A DNA stretch of 64,000 nt from Marinobacter alexandrii. GTDB taxonomy: Bacteria > Pseudomonadota > Gammaproteobacteria > Pseudomonadales > Oleiphilaceae. Location: NCBI RefSeq assembly GCF_005871205.1, contig NZ_SWKM01000015.1, positions 1-64,000 on the forward strand, read 5' to 3'. The notes under the pieces are model-generated. The model made no database searches. It was not told the origin of the DNA and saw only the letters and a list, made by a program, of their open reading frames with translations. Below, piece by piece: positions 43,980 to 54,201 of this stretch (position 1 is the stretch's first letter; each line of letters begins with the position of its first letter). The translations under genes and the position numbers were made by a program.

Positions 43980-44007
43980 ACCCGCTGCCCATCGAAGGGT
44001 AGCGGGT
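43980..44007 (-). terminator. Hairpin after nfuA
   Basis: ACCCGCT-G-CCC pairs with GGG-T-AGCGGGT (11 positions, one G-T) around a six-base loop. It begins 13 bp after the nfuA stop. No U-tract follows, so terminator activity is uncertain. Confidence 0.45.
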
Positions 44008-44020
44008 GCCGGCAGTACGA

Positions 44021-44608
44021 CTACTGGTAGTAGGCGTTTTCGGTGTTGGTATGGTCGGTCACGTCGCGCACTGCGGTGATTTCCGGAACACGCTCTTTCA
44101 GCGTGGTTTCAACACCCTGCTTCAGGGTCAGGCTGACAGCCGAACAACCCTGGCAACCGCCACCAAAGCGTAACACCGCCACTGACTCGTCAACGATCTC
44201 CACCAGGGAAACGTCACCGCCGTGAGCGGCCAGATTCGGGTTGATCTCGGAAGCCAGGACGTAGTTGACGCGATCCGGCAGCGGAGCGTCATCGTCGACA
44301 TTCGGCACCTTGGCGTTCGGAGCCTTGATCGTGAGCTGTCCGCCCATCTGATCCTTGGAGTAGTCCACAAACGCCTCTTCCAGGAACGGAACCGAGTTGT
44401 GATCAAGGTACAGGGTGAACTTTTCCAGATCGACCTGTTCGTCGGTCGGAACTACCTCATTGGGCGGGCAATAGGCCAGGCAGGTCTCGGCGTTTTTGGT
44501 GCCAGGCTGGGTCACGAAGATACGCACCCCCATGCCTTCAACGTCCTGCTTATCGATGAGTTGTGCAAGATAATCCCGTGCGGAATCTGTCACAGTAACC
44601 AATGCCAT
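44021..44608 (-). CDS. nfuA: Fe-S biogenesis protein NfuA
   Basis: This 195-residue iron-sulfur carrier has an N-terminal degenerate A-type domain (about 1-95) and a C-terminal Nfu domain with the cluster-binding CxxC in [10 protein letters not shown] (about 148-157). The ATG at 44608 gives the usual [10 protein letters not shown] start; an upstream ATG nine codons earlier was rejected. It is divergent from metH, with a strong palindrome upstream (44664-44690). Confidence 0.93.
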   Translation of the reverse strand: MALVTVTDSARDYLAQLIDKQDVEGMGVRIFVTQPGTKNAETCLAYCPPNEVVPTDEQVDLEKFTLYLDHNSVPFLEEAFVDYSKDQMGGQLTIKAPNAKVPNVDDDAPLPDRVNYVLASEINPNLAAHGGDVSLVEIVDESVAVLRFGGGCQGCSAVSLTLKQGVETTLKERVPEITAVRDVTDHTNTENAYYQ

Positions 44609-44663
44609 GTTGTAAACCCGTTTGAAAGTTTGCATTTATTTTAAGGGACTTCGCCGGAACATG

Positions 44664-44690
44664 AAAGACCAAGTAAAATACTAGGTCTTT
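44664..44690. promoter_or_regulatory. Palindrome in the nfuA-metH intergenic region
   Basis: AAAGACCAAGTA and TACTAGGTCTTT are 12-bp arms with one mismatch around AAA. It sits 56-82 bp upstream of nfuA and 160-187 bp upstream of metH. It could be an operator or an RNA hairpin in the nfuA leader. It does not match the IscR consensus as I know it. Confidence 0.5.
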
Positions 44691-44788
44691 ATGGGACTAA
44701 TGACTTCTACCTACGCCAAGCTCTGGCTGCGCCTCGAAATTAGGCACTTGATAATCGTCATTCGTACTAAGACGGACTTGCGCATTTT

Positions 44789-44797
44789 TGCTATGAT
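44789..44797 (+). promoter_or_regulatory. Probable metH extended -10 promoter
   Basis: TG-C-TATGAT is an extended -10 element (5 of 6 bases of TATAAT) about 50 bp before the metH ATG. No strong -35 is seen, as is common for extended -10 promoters. Confidence 0.45.
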
Positions 44798-44850
44798 CCC
44801 GCGCCATTGACTCAAATACGACGTAACAAACGACTTCCGGAAGTATTGAT

Positions 44851-47800
44851 ATGACCGATCGCAACACCCGCCTGGACCAGCTCCAAACCGCGCTAGAGCA
44901 ACGCATCGTAGTACTTGATGGCGGCATGGGCACCATGATCCAGAACCTCAAGCTGGACGAACAGGCGTTTCGCGGCGATCGATTGGCAGACTACGACCGT
45001 GAGGTCCAGGGCAATAACGACCTATTGAACCTGACCCAGCCTGCCCTGCTCCGCACCATTCACGCGGATTACCTGGATGCCGGCGCCGACATCATCGAGA
45101 CCAACACCTTTAACTCCACCCGCCTGTCACAGGCGGACTATGGTCTCGAGAGCATTGCCAAGGAATTGAACATAGCCGCCGCAAAGCTTGCCCGCGACGT
45201 TGCTGATGAGTTCACTGCCCGCAATCCGGACAAGCCACGTTTTGTGGCCGGTGCCGTTGGCCCAACGTCGCGCACGGCGTCGATTTCTCCAGATGTGAAC
45301 AATCCCGGTTACCGTAACGTTGATTTCCAGACCCTGGTCGACAACTACTATGAGGCGGTCGAGGGCCTGGTTGAAGGCGGATGCGATCTCATCCTGATTG
45401 AAACCATCTTCGACACCCTGAACGCCAAGGCGGCCATTTATGCCACCCAGCAATATTTCGAAGACAGCGGCATCGCCCTGCCGATCATGATCTCTGGAAC
45501 GATCACCGATGCCTCGGGCCGCACGCTGTCTGGCCAGACCACAGAAGCCTTCTGGAATTCTGTTGCCCATACCCGCCCCATCTCCGTAGGACTGAACTGC
45601 GCGCTTGGTGCGGATGCGCTCCGTCCCTATGTTGAGGAACTGTCGGCCAAGGCGGAAACCTACGTCAGCGCCCACCCCAATGCCGGCCTGCCCAACGAGT
45701 TTGGTGAATACGACCAGACTCCGGAGGAAATGGCGGAGATCATTGAAGGCTTTGCCCGCGATGGCTTCCTGAACATCATCGGTGGTTGCTGCGGCTCGCG
45801 TCCTGAGCACATTGAGGCCATCGCCAACACGGTTGCCAAGTACCCGCCCCGGAAGATCCCGGAGCGCAAAAAGGCCCTTCGGCTGTCTGGCCTGGAGCCG
45901 TTTACCGGCGATGAAAACACCCTGTTCATCAACGTGGGCGAGCGCACCAACGTTACCGGCTCCAAACGTTTCCTGCGCCTGATCAAAGAGGAGCAGTACG
46001 AGGAAGCCCTGAGCGTTGCCCGGGACCAAGTCGAAAACGGTGCCCAGATCATCGACATCAACATGGACGAAGGCATGCTGGAGTCCAAGGAGGTCATGGT
46101 GACCTTCCTGAATCTGGTTGCCTCTGAGCCTGACATCTCTCGTGTGCCCATCATGATCGACTCTTCCAAGTGGGAAGTGATCGAAGCAGGTCTGCGCTGC
46201 ATCCAGGGCAAAGCCGTGGTGAACTCCATCAGCCTGAAAGAAGGCGAAGAAGAATTCATCAAGCGCGCCAAAGACTGTATGCGCTATGGTGCCGCCGTGG
46301 TCGTCATGGCCTTTGATGAACAGGGCCAGGCGGATACCTACGAGCGCAAGACCGAAATCTGCAAACGCTCCTATGACGTGTTGACCGGGATTGGCTTCAA
46401 TCCCGGGGATATCATCTTTGACCCCAACATCTTTGCCATCGCCACAGGCATTGAAGAGCACAACAACTACGCAGTCGATTTCATCAACGCCACGCGCTGG
46501 ATCCGCGAAAACCTGCCGCACGCGTCCATCTCCGGCGGCGTCAGCAACGTGTCGTTCTCGTTCCGTGGTAACGATGTGGTGCGCGAGGCGATTCACTCGG
46601 TGTTCCTGTACCACGCCATCAAGGCCGGTATGAATATGGGTATTGTGAACCCGGGCCAGCTGGTGATTTACGATGAAATCGAACCGGAGCTGAAGGAACG
46701 GGTCGAGGATGTAGTGCTCAATCGGCGTGAAGATTCCACCGACCGACTGCTGGAAATTGCCGAGCGCTTCAAGGGCAAAGGTGGCAAGACCCAGGAAGAA
46801 GACCTGGCCTGGCGCGAATGGCCGGTAAGAAAGCGGCTTGAGCATGCTTTGGTGAAGGGCATCACCAACTACATCATCGATGACACCGAAGAATGCCGGC
46901 AGGATGCTACTCACCCCATTGAGGTCATCGAAGGCCCCCTGATGGACGGTATGAACGTGGTCGGCGATCTGTTTGGCGACGGCAAGATGTTCCTGCCCCA
47001 GGTGGTGAAAAGCGCACGAGTAATGAAACAGGCGGTCGCGCACCTGATCCCCTATATCGAAGCGGAAAAGACAGAGGATCAGAAGGCCAAGGGCAAGATC
47101 CTCATGGCGACGGTTAAAGGCGATGTTCATGACATCGGCAAGAACATCGTCGGGGTGGTGCTGCAGTGCAATAACTACGAGGTGATTGATCTGGGCGTTA
47201 TGGTGCCCTGCGACAAGATCCTGGAGGCCGCCAAGAAGGAAAACGTCGACATCATCGGTCTGAGCGGCCTGATCACGCCGTCGCTGGATGAGATGGTCCA
47301 CGTCGCCCGGGAAATGCAACGACTGGATTTCAACATCCCGCTGATGATCGGGGGCGCAACCACCTCCAAAGCGCACACCGCGGTGAAGATTGAACCCCAG
47401 TACAAGAACGACATCGCCCTGTACGTGTCCGATGCCTCACGCTGCGTGAACGTGGCCTCCCAGTTGCTGAGCAAGACAAGCAAAGAAGGCCTGGTCGAGG
47501 CCGCCCGTGTGGAATATGACGAGATCCGCGAACGCAGAAAGAACCGTGGCGACCGAACCAAGCTGGTTTCGCTCAAGGAAGCCCGCGATCGTGCACCGGA
47601 GATCAACTTCGACGACTATATTCCGCCGAAACCTGCCTTCACCGGTATCAAGGTGTTCGAGGATTATGATCTGAATGAATTGGTGGACTACATCGATTGG
47701 ACACCGTTCTTCATTTCCTGGGACATCGCCGGCAAGTATCCCGGTATCTTCGATGATCCGAAACGTGGTGAGGCAGCCCGAACCCTTTTCGACGACGCCC

Positions 47801-48549
47801 AGAAGATCCTGCGCCAGATGATTGATGAAAAGCGGGTCCAAGCCAGTGGCGTTATTGGTTTCTGGCCCGCCAATCGGCGCGGTGACGACATCGTGGTGTA
47901 CAAGGACGAAGATCGCTCCGAGGAATTGACTGTGCTGCACCACCTTCGCCAGCAGGACGAAAAAGCACCGGGCAAACCGATGATAGCGTTGTCTGACTAC
48001 ATTTCGCCTGAGGGTTCCGAGACCTGTGATTACGTGGGTGGCTTCGCAGTCACCACCGGCATTGGCGCGGAAGAGTTCTCGGTGGAGTTCAAAGACAATA
48101 ACGACGATTACAACGCCATCATGGTGAAAGCCCTTGCCGACCGTTTGGCGGAAGCCTTTGCCGAGCGCATGCACGAGCGGGTTCGTCAGGAATTCTGGGG
48201 CTATGCCGGCGACGAAACGCTCAGCAACGAAGATCTGATCAAAGAGCGCTACCGGGGTATTCGCCCTGCCCCTGGCTACCCGGCGTGCCCTGAGCATACC
48301 GAGAAGGCCACGCTGTTCAGCCTGCTTGAAGCCACATCAAGAGCCGGCATCGAGCTGACCGAGCATTTTGCCATGTATCCAAGCGCTGCTGTTTCTGGCT
48401 GGTATTTCGCCCACCCAGAGTCGAAATACTTTGCGGTCGGGAAGATTGGCGCCGATCAGGTTGAAGACTATGCTGAACGCAAAGGTATCTCCAAGGCAGA
48501 AGCGGAGCGCTGGCTGGCACCGAGCCTCGCCTACGACCCGGCCGAATGA
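44851..48549 (+). CDS. metH: Cobalamin-dependent methionine synthase
   Basis: This 1232-residue enzyme transfers a methyl group from methyltetrahydrofolate to homocysteine through cob(I)alamin. Domains in order: homocysteine-binding barrel (1-330) with zinc cysteines in [12 protein letters not shown] (about 312); pterin-binding barrel (about 355-620) with [12 protein letters not shown]; and the cobalamin module (about 650-890) with the cobalt-ligand loop DVHDIGKNI (about 757). The C-terminal SAM-dependent reactivation domain (about 900-1225) has [12 protein letters not shown]. The length is normal. No cobalamin riboswitch is visible upstream. Confidence 0.97.
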   Translation: MTDRNTRLDQLQTALEQRIVVLDGGMGTMIQNLKLDEQAFRGDRLADYDREVQGNNDLLNLTQPALLRTIHADYLDAGADIIETNTFNSTRLSQADYGLESIAKELNIAAAKLARDVADEFTARNPDKPRFVAGAVGPTSRTASISPDVNNPGYRNVDFQTLVDNYYEAVEGLVEGGCDLILIETIFDTLNAKAAIYATQQYFEDSGIALPIMISGTITDASGRTLSGQTTEAFWNSVAHTRPISVGLNCALGADALRPYVEELSAKAETYVSAHPNAGLPNEFGEYDQTPEEMAEIIEGFARDGFLNIIGGCCGSRPEHIEAIANTVAKYPPRKIPERKKALRLSGLEPFTGDENTLFINVGERTNVTGSKRFLRLIKEEQYEEALSVARDQVENGAQIIDINMDEGMLESKEVMVTFLNLVASEPDISRVPIMIDSSKWEVIEAGLRCIQGKAVVNSISLKEGEEEFIKRAKDCMRYGAAVVVMAFDEQGQADTYERKTEICKRSYDVLTGIGFNPGDIIFDPNIFAIATGIEEHNNYAVDFINATRWIRENLPHASISGGVSNVSFSFRGNDVVREAIHSVFLYHAIKAGMNMGIVNPGQLVIYDEIEPELKERVEDVVLNRREDSTDRLLEIAERFKGKGGKTQEEDLAWREWPVRKRLEHALVKGITNYIIDDTEECRQDATHPIEVIEGPLMDGMNVVGDLFGDGKMFLPQVVKSARVMKQAVAHLIPYIEAEKTEDQKAKGKILMATVKGDVHDIGKNIVGVVLQCNNYEVIDLGVMVPCDKILEAAKKENVDIIGLSGLITPSLDEMVHVAREMQRLDFNIPLMIGGATTSKAHTAVKIEPQYKNDIALYVSDASRCVNVASQLLSKTSKEGLVEAARVEYDEIRERRKNRGDRTKLVSLKEARDRAPEINFDDYIPPKPAFTGIKVFEDYDLNELVDYIDWTPFFISWDIAGKYPGIFDDPKRGEAARTLFDDAQKILRQMIDEKRVQASGVIGFWPANRRGDDIVVYKDEDRSEELTVLHHLRQQDEKAPGKPMIALSDYISPEGSETCDYVGGFAVTTGIGAEEFSVEFKDNNDDYNAIMVKALADRLAEAFAERMHERVRQEFWGYAGDETLSNEDLIKERYRGIRPAPGYPACPEHTEKATLFSLLEATSRAGIELTEHFAMYPSAAVSGWYFAHPESKYFAVGKIGADQVEDYAERKGISKAEAERWLAPSLAYDPAE

Positions 48550-48630
48550 CAGGTAACTGACAACGGGTAAACTGGAGAGCCGACGGCACGAAACTTACGC
48601 GGTTAGTGTAGCTTTTAGGGAGCCCAAAAC

Positions 48631-48885
48631 ATGACAGACACCTCCGAAAGGGATGACGCCAGGAAACATGATCCGGACCGTTCAGGCCGGCCGAGCCGCC
48701 CGGGGGTACTGAAAATCATGCAAAGCATCCTCGCCGGAGCTTTTGGTGTCCAATCGGATAAGCGTCGGCAAGAGGATTTCGCGAGTCAGAGTCCGTGGCC
48801 CTACATCATCGCCGGGGTGTTATTCACCGTGAGCTTTGTCGTAGGGCTTATCCTGATTGTTCAGGTGGTTCTAGCGGGCCAGTAA
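48631..48885 (+). CDS. DUF2970 family small membrane protein
   Basis: This 84-residue protein has a polar N-terminus, the family stretch GVLKIMQSILAGAFGVQSDKRRQEDF (about 24-49) and one C-terminal transmembrane helix (about 55-82). Its function is unknown. A GGGAG ribosome-binding site precedes the ATG. It converges with the 34-residue gene, whose stop is 1 bp away. Confidence 0.83.
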   Translation: MTDTSERDDARKHDPDRSGRPSRPGVLKIMQSILAGAFGVQSDKRRQEDFASQSPWPYIIAGVLFTVSFVVGLILIVQVVLAGQ

Positions 48886-48886
48886 T

Positions 48887-48991
48887 CTATTGCCCCGATA
48901 CCCAGACCACCGCAAACGCAACCACCAGCAACACCAGCAGAACGGAAGCGACTGCATCAACCTGACTGTCTGAACGTGCGGATTTCTTCAT
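48887..48991 (-). CDS. 34-residue single-span membrane peptide
   Basis: The frame starts at an ATG at 48991, with GAGG 9 nt upstream. It encodes a basic N-terminus (MKKSARSDSQ), one hydrophobic helix (about 11-31, VLLVLLVVAFAVVW) and a short tail ending at 48887. The ribosome-binding site, positive-inside topology and clean end against DUF2970 support a real gene. It may be subunit-like or act on a larger membrane protein. I recognise no family. Confidence 0.62.
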   Translation of the reverse strand: MKKSARSDSQVDAVASVLLVLLVVAFAVVWVSGQ

Positions 48992-49269
48992 CGGATGTAC
49001 CTCACTTGGATTCGCTACTCAGAATTTTTTTATTATTCAGAAGGGACCGCAGCTTTACTCCGATCCTCTCTAATTAAAGCCCTCAAACAGCCAATCGTCC
49101 AGTTTACCCACAGCGTCCGCTTATCGCCTGAATCGATAAACATATTTTGAAATAATCATTTTAAGAATAAAAACACGGTGCTATCCTCGCGGGCAGATAT
49201 AAGGCACAACCCGCTATGACTCCGGTCGCGGAGCTAGCCGCAACAACGTTTTCAGGCAGGATCTTCCAT
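48992..49269. other. Upstream region of cysI
   Basis: These 278 bases hold no gene. The 100 bp before cysI are AT-rich, with TTGAAA (49147-49152) and a TGCTATCCT-like extended -10 (49179-49187). They are too far apart to form one standard promoter. An activator such as CysB may bind here, but no site is assigned. Confidence 0.4.
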
Positions 49270-50922
49270 ATGTACGTATACGATGAACACGATCGGCAAA
49301 TCGCAGCCGAACGGGTTGCGCAATTTCGGGACCAAACCGAGCGCGCCCTGGCGGGAGAACTGGCCGAGGAAGAGTTTCTTCCCCTACGCCTGCAAAACGG
49401 CCTTTATGTCCAGCGCCTGGCACCCATGCTCCGCATTGCCGTGCCCTATGGAATGCTGCGTGCAGGTCAATTGCGCCGACTGGCTCGCATCACCCGGGAT
49501 TACGACAAGGGTTACGCCCACTTCACCACCCGGCAGAATGTTCAGTTGAACTGGCCAGCAATTGAAGACGTGCCCGACATTCTCGCCGAGCTGGCTGAGG
49601 TAGAGATGCACGCCAACCAGACCAGTGGCAACTGCATTCGCAACACCACCACCGACCAATTCTCCGGGGTTCAGTCCGATGAAATCGCGGACCCGCGCCC
49701 GTATTGTGAAATTATTCGTCAGTGGTCCACCTTCCACCCTGAATTCGCTTTCCTGCCACGGAAATTCAAGGTAGCTGTGAATGCCTCTGAGAAAACCGAC
49801 CGCGCAGCCATCCAGGTGCACGACATTGGCCTGCAAATGGTACGTAACGACGCCGGCGAACTGGGGTTCCGGGTGCACGTAGGTGGCGGCCTAGGACGCA
49901 CACCGATGGTTGGACCGGTTATCCGTGATTTCCTGCCGGAAGCGGATCTGCTGACCTACCTCGAAGCCGTTCTGCGCGTGTATAACCGCTATGGCCGCCG
50001 CGACAACAAGTTCAAGGCGCGCATCAAGATTCTGGTAAAGGCACTGACCCCGGAAGCTTTCGCCGAGAAAGTTGAGGCCGAGTGGTCACACATCAAGGAT
50101 TCACCAAGCCGCCTGACCCGCGACGCCGTAGAGCGCATCCAGGGATACTTTACCGAGCCGGATTACCAGAGCGTCGACAATGCCACCGAGCTGCTGGCCA
50201 AGCAACGCTTTGAAAATCGCGGATTCGATCAGTGGCTGAGCCACAACGTGGACACTCACAAAAAGCCCGGCTACGCGATCGTGACACTGACCATGAAAGA
50301 AACCGGCACGCCGCCGGGCGATGTCACCGACCGCCAGTTGGAACAGATTGCTGACCTGGCCGATGAGTTCAGCTTCGGAGAAGTCCGGGTAACTCACCAG
50401 CAGAATGTAGTGTTGGCCGACGTTCGCCAGGATCGCCTGCTGGAACTCTGGCAGGCCATAGTGCCCATGGGTTTTGGCACCGCCAACCTGAACACTCTGA
50501 CCGACGTTATCTGCTGCCCCGGTGGTGATTTCTGCGCCCTGGCGAACGCCAAGTCCATTCCGGTGGCGGAAGCAATCCAGCGCCGTTTTGACGATCTGGA
50601 TTACCTGTATGACCTGGGCAACATTGACCTGAACATATCCGGTTGCATGAACGCCTGTGGTCACCACCACGTTGGCAACATCGGTGTTCTGGGTGTCGAT
50701 AAGAAAGGTGAAGAGTTCTACCAGATCAGTCTGGGCGGCTCTTCCCACCACGACGCAACCATCGGCAAGATCCTCGGGCCCTCCTTTGCCCGTGAAGACA
50801 TGCCAGATGTCGTCGCCAAGATCATTGATGTTTACGTCGATAAGCGGACCGAGGAAGAAACCTTCCTGGATACCTATCGCCGCGTTGGAATTGATCCCTT
50901 CAAGGAGCGGGTTTATGCCTGA
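49270..50922 (+). CDS. cysI: Assimilatory sulfite reductase (nitrite/sulfite reductase haemoprotein)
   Basis: This 550-residue sirohaem and 4Fe-4S enzyme reduces sulfite to sulfide by six electrons. The N- and C-terminal ferredoxin-like half-domains are present. One pair of cluster cysteines is in ICCPGGDFCALA and another in ISGCMNACGHHHVG (about 460). The ATG at 49270 follows AGGA and gives the usual MYVYDEHDRQ start; an upstream in-frame ATG at 49216 was rejected. It overlaps the DUF934 gene by 8 nt. Confidence 0.93.
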   Translation: MYVYDEHDRQIAAERVAQFRDQTERALAGELAEEEFLPLRLQNGLYVQRLAPMLRIAVPYGMLRAGQLRRLARITRDYDKGYAHFTTRQNVQLNWPAIEDVPDILAELAEVEMHANQTSGNCIRNTTTDQFSGVQSDEIADPRPYCEIIRQWSTFHPEFAFLPRKFKVAVNASEKTDRAAIQVHDIGLQMVRNDAGELGFRVHVGGGLGRTPMVGPVIRDFLPEADLLTYLEAVLRVYNRYGRRDNKFKARIKILVKALTPEAFAEKVEAEWSHIKDSPSRLTRDAVERIQGYFTEPDYQSVDNATELLAKQRFENRGFDQWLSHNVDTHKKPGYAIVTLTMKETGTPPGDVTDRQLEQIADLADEFSFGEVRVTHQQNVVLADVRQDRLLELWQAIVPMGFGTANLNTLTDVICCPGGDFCALANAKSIPVAEAIQRRFDDLDYLYDLGNIDLNISGCMNACGHHHVGNIGVLGVDKKGEEFYQISLGGSSHHDATIGKILGPSFAREDMPDVVAKIIDVYVDKRTEEETFLDTYRRVGIDPFKERVYA

Positions 50923-51421
50923 TGTAATTTCCCAGGACGGCAGCATCCGACAGGATGACTGGATCGTTGTGCCCCGCCCGGCCGAGGGCGAATCTCTCGA
51001 CATTCCCGAGCAAAGCAAGGCTCTGATCCCCGCCGACCTGTGGCTGGCCGGGTATGAGCACTTTACCGGTCGCGATGACATTGGCGTGTGGTTTGATAGC
51101 CACGATGAGCCGGAAATGCTCGTTGGAAAATTCCAGGAGTTACCTGTAATTGCCGTGAACTTTCCGAAGTTCAGCGATGGCCGCGGATACAGCATTGCCC
51201 GCTTGCTGCGTGAACGATTTGGCTACGAAAACGAGTTGCGCGCCATTGGTGATGTGCTGCTGGACCAGCTCCAGTTCATGAAGCGCTGCGGCTTCGACGC
51301 CTACGTGCTGCGCGCGGACAAGGACATCAACAAGGCTGCCCGCTGCCTGAACTTCTTCAGCCAGGGCTATCAGGCCGCAACCGATACCGACCTGCCCCTG
51401 TTTCGTCGCCGGGCCTCCTGA
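50915..51421 (+). CDS. DUF934 protein, sulfite reductase partner
   Basis: This 168-residue protein belongs to the family that always follows cysI in pseudomonads and relatives. Its sequence shows FPKFSDGRGYSIARLLRERFGY (about 88) and a C-terminal RCLNFFSQGYQAA. It probably assists electron delivery to, or assembly of, the reductase; this is unproven. It is translated by overlap (8 nt) with cysI. A bidirectional terminator follows. Confidence 0.88.
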   Translation: MPDVISQDGSIRQDDWIVVPRPAEGESLDIPEQSKALIPADLWLAGYEHFTGRDDIGVWFDSHDEPEMLVGKFQELPVIAVNFPKFSDGRGYSIARLLRERFGYENELRAIGDVLLDQLQFMKRCGFDAYVLRADKDINKAARCLNFFSQGYQAATDTDLPLFRRRAS

Positions 51422-51451
51422 CAACGTATTTCAGGACGGGACAACGCAAAT

Positions 51452-51481
51452 AAAAAAGCCTGCCAATTGGCAGGCTTTTTT
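51452..51481. terminator. Bidirectional terminator between DUF934 and acuI genes
   Basis: AAAAAAGCCTGCC and GGCAGGCTTTTTT pair perfectly around AATT, with an A-tract before and a T-tract after. It therefore works for both convergent transcripts. Confidence 0.93.
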
Positions 51482-51494
51482 AATGCCGCAGGTA

Positions 51495-52493
51495 TTAGCG
51501 ACTGTGATCAAGAACAGTCTTGCCAACCGAAGCTCCACCCAGAAACGCCTTGAGCGCCGCATCCAGTTCGGAACGACCGATATCCCGGGCCGACTGTTCG
51601 GTTTTCGGACAGGCCCAGTCACCGGAGAACTTGTCCCAGACCGCCTGCTTGTCCGCCAGCGGAATTTCTACCGAATCCACCCCAAGCAGATTCACGCCGC
51701 GAAGAATGAAGGGCAGCACGGTCGTCTGCAGCTGCGGGCCTGCTACCAGGCCACAACAGGACACAGAGCCGCCCGGTTTGATCTGCTTCAGTAATTCCGC
51801 CAGAGGCGTCCCACCCACGGTATCAACAGCATTGCCGTAGACCGGCTTCAGCATCGGTTTCTTCTCTTCAGACAACGCCTCACGACCCACTACGTCGCTT
51901 GCACCCAGCGCTTTAAGATCGGCGGCGTGATCTGCCTTGCCGCTGATAGCGACAACCTCAAAGCCCAGCTTGGCGAGCAATTCCACCGCCACACTGCCAA
52001 CCGCTCCACTGGCACCGGACACCGCTACCGGCCCCTGGGCAGGTTGAGCACCCATGGTCAGCAGCTTCTGCACACACAACCCGGCGGTCAGGCCGGCGGT
52101 ACCGTAGATCATTGCCGTTCGGGCGTCCCATCCGGCCGGCATCGGCACGCACCAACCTGTGGGCACGCGAATGTATTCGCCAAAACCACCATCGGTATTC
52201 ATGCCCAAATCAAAGCCGGTAACAAGAACGGCCGTGCCCGATGCAAGCTTGCCTGAGGCGTCTTCCACCACTTCACCGGCGGCGTCGATGCCGGGGGTAT
52301 GTGGGAAGCTACGGGTCACACCCTTGTTACCGGATGCGGACAAGGCATCTTTGTAGTTCAGGGATGAATGGGAAACCCGAATCAAAACCTCGCCTTCCGG
52401 AAGATCGGCGGTATTCAAGGTCTGTTCGCTGCCTACGTAGCTGCCGTCATGTTCCTCGACACGCCAAGCTTTGAAATCGGTGTTCATTGTCAT
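51495..52493 (-). CDS. acuI: Zinc-free medium-chain oxidoreductase (AcuI/YhdH, acrylyl-CoA reductase type)
   Basis: This 332-residue NADPH-dependent reductase has a GroES-like N-terminal half and a Rossmann domain with the motif VSGASGAVGSVAVELLAKLGF (about 158-178). It shows LNYKDALSASGNKGV (about 47) and no structural zinc cysteines, typical of YhdH/AcuI. Family members reduce acryloyl-CoA to propionyl-CoA, relevant to DMSP breakdown in marine bacteria. This member's exact substrate is inferred. Confidence 0.88.
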   Translation of the reverse strand: MTMNTDFKAWRVEEHDGSYVGSEQTLNTADLPEGEVLIRVSHSSLNYKDALSASGNKGVTRSFPHTPGIDAAGEVVEDASGKLASGTAVLVTGFDLGMNTDGGFGEYIRVPTGWCVPMPAGWDARTAMIYGTAGLTAGLCVQKLLTMGAQPAQGPVAVSGASGAVGSVAVELLAKLGFEVVAISGKADHAADLKALGASDVVGREALSEEKKPMLKPVYGNAVDTVGGTPLAELLKQIKPGGSVSCCGLVAGPQLQTTVLPFILRGVNLLGVDSVEIPLADKQAVWDKFSGDWACPKTEQSARDIGRSELDAALKAFLGGASVGKTVLDHSR

Positions 52494-52528
52494 CGTTGTT
52501 TCCCACCCTTCATGAACTGTTGAAAGAA

Positions 52529-53593
52529 CTATTGGATTTTCTGGTTCCGGAAGGCACTCAAAACCCGCCAGACAGTGTGTTCCAGCGCGGCACTGGTCGC
52601 CAGACCAAGTTTTTCCGGAAGCGTGCGTTTCCGCTGGTACGCTACCGAGACTACGTCTGCCCGATCACATGCCTCAATAAGATATTCGTCGGAGGTCTTG
52701 ATCTCATCGATCAACTGGACATCCAGAGCGCGCTTACCAAACCAGATGTCACCATTGGCAACCGCGCTGATATCAACCGCCGGACGCCTCTCACCCACGT
52801 ATTCCTTGAACAGAACATGGGTGTCTTCCAGATCTTCCAGAAACTTCTGCCGGCCCTTATCGGTATTCTCCCCAAAAACCGTCATGGTGCGCTTGTGCTC
52901 GCCCGCGGTCAGCACCTCAAAGTCGACGTCGTTCTTCTTGAGGAAACGATGGAAGTTCGGCAGCTGGGCAACGACACCGATTGACCCGAGAATGGCAAAC
53001 GGCGACGCAATGATGCGATCCGCCACGCAAGCCATCATATAGCCGCCACTCGCCGCGACCTTGTCGACACAGGCTGTCAACGGAACGCCCTTGCTACGAA
53101 TTCGATCGAGTTGAGCCGCTGCCAGGCCATACGAATGCACCAGTCCGCCGCCGCTTTCCAGCCGAACCACGACCTCATCCCGCTCTGGGTCAGCAACGCT
53201 GAGCACGGCGGTGATAGATCGACGCAGTGGATCGGTGTCGCTGGCCTTGATGTCGCCGTCGAAATCGAGCACAAACACTCGTGGTTGGCGCTCCGGCTCC
53301 GTGGTCACCTCCTTCTGCTTGGCCTTATCGGCCTTTTTCTTGGCTTTCTGCTCTTTTTTCTGACGCTTCTCAAACGCCTTGCGCTCAGCATCGGACATTA
53401 GCCGGGCCTGAATGGATTCCCGAAGTTTGTCGTACTTTTCGTTGAGCTTGCGAATCTTCAACTCGCCGTCGCCGCCATGGTCTTCCCGCTCTTTCTGTGC
53501 CGACGCAATGATCACGGCGACCACAACGATCGCGGCAACGGCAAAGGTGACGACCTTCGCCAGGAACAAACCATACTCAGTCAGGAACTCCAA
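52529..53593 (-). CDS. sohB: Inner-membrane peptidase SohB
   Basis: This 354-residue S49 serine protease has an N-terminal transmembrane helix (about 8-30) and a charged, Lys/Glu-rich coiled region (about 40-100). The protease domain carries the nucleophile in VDKVAASGGYMMACVADRI (Ser about 188) and a Lys further on in the catalytic pair. It probably degrades membrane-associated or signal peptides. It lies 35 bp upstream of the reductase gene on the same strand. Confidence 0.92.
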   Translation of the reverse strand: MEFLTEYGLFLAKVVTFAVAAIVVVAVIIASAQKEREDHGGDGELKIRKLNEKYDKLRESIQARLMSDAERKAFEKRQKKEQKAKKKADKAKQKEVTTEPERQPRVFVLDFDGDIKASDTDPLRRSITAVLSVADPERDEVVVRLESGGGLVHSYGLAAAQLDRIRSKGVPLTACVDKVAASGGYMMACVADRIIASPFAILGSIGVVAQLPNFHRFLKKNDVDFEVLTAGEHKRTMTVFGENTDKGRQKFLEDLEDTHVLFKEYVGERRPAVDISAVANGDIWFGKRALDVQLIDEIKTSDEYLIEACDRADVVSVAYQRKRTLPEKLGLATSAALEHTVWRVLSAFRNQKIQ

Positions 53594-53688
53594 AGTGCTT
53601 CTCCGTGTGGTTGAAACGTGAATGTGTAACTTACCGAATTTAGGTTAATAAGCAGAGTAAAAAAATTAAAACAAGCGTTCGATCGATC

Positions 53689-53717
53689 TTGACACAGCCT
53701 ATCACTCACCATAAAGT
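53689..53717 (+). promoter_or_regulatory. Sigma-70 promoter of the SCP2 gene
   Basis: TTGACA (53689-53694) and TAAAGT (53712-53717) are separated by 17 bp. The -35 matches consensus fully and the -10 matches 4 of 6. Start of transcription would be about 95 bp before the SCP2 ATG. Confidence 0.65.
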
Positions 53718-53820
53718 CGCATAGCAAGGTCGGCTCCGGACGGGTTCCCGCTCAGGCTCATGCAGCCCGGGACATCGACGCCGTCACCATGACAAGACAA
53801 CCACCATTAAGGGTATAAAA

Positions 53821-54135
53821 ATGTCGGTAGCTCAGGTATTTGAACAATTCGAACAGAACTTCAACGCAGACGCAGCGCAAGGCCTGGACCTGGTATTCCA
53901 GTTCGACATCGAGGACGACAAGACCTATCACCTGGTCATCAACGATGGCACCTGCCAGAAGCACGAAGGCGAACACTCCGATCCTTCTGTTACCCTTATC
54001 ATGAGCTCTGAAACCCTGCACGGCATCGTTTCCGGCGAAACCGACGGTATGCAGGCATTCATGGCTGGCCAGCTGCGCGCCGAAGGCGACATGATGCTTG
54101 CCACCAAGCTGGGCGAGCTGTTCAAGATGGGCTGA
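53821..54135 (+). CDS. SCP2 sterol-binding-domain protein
   Basis: This 104-residue cytosolic protein is a single SCP2-like lipid-binding domain. It shows GLDLVFQFDIEDDKTYHLVINDGTC, VTLIMSSETLHGIVSGETDGMQAFMAGQLRAEGDMMLATKL and the short helix end. Bacterial members bind acyl chains and may serve lipid handling. It is monocistronic, with its own promoter and a strong terminator. Confidence 0.88.
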   Translation: MSVAQVFEQFEQNFNADAAQGLDLVFQFDIEDDKTYHLVINDGTCQKHEGEHSDPSVTLIMSSETLHGIVSGETDGMQAFMAGQLRAEGDMMLATKLGELFKMG

Positions 54136-54153
54136 TTGCCCTGGCGAACGGTG

Positions 54154-54184
54154 AAAAAAAACCTGCGCAATGCGCAGGTTTTTT
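54154..54184. terminator. Bidirectional terminator after the SCP2 gene
   Basis: AACCTGCGC and GCGCAGGTT pair around AAT, flanked by an A-tract and a T-tract. It also serves the convergent gene ending at 54202. Confidence 0.9.
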
Positions 54185-54201
54185 ATTGGATGAACAAAGC
54201 G

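Noticed and set aside
44691..44850. Cobalamin or SAM riboswitch before metH
   Set aside because: The 160 bp are too short for a cobalamin riboswitch, and no B12 box or SAM-type core was seen.
45127..47376. 749-codon open frame opposite metH
   Set aside because: It is an antisense shadow of a highly biased, GC-rich gene. Its sequence is His/Asp/Val-rich, resembles nothing, and metH is unmistakable on the other strand.
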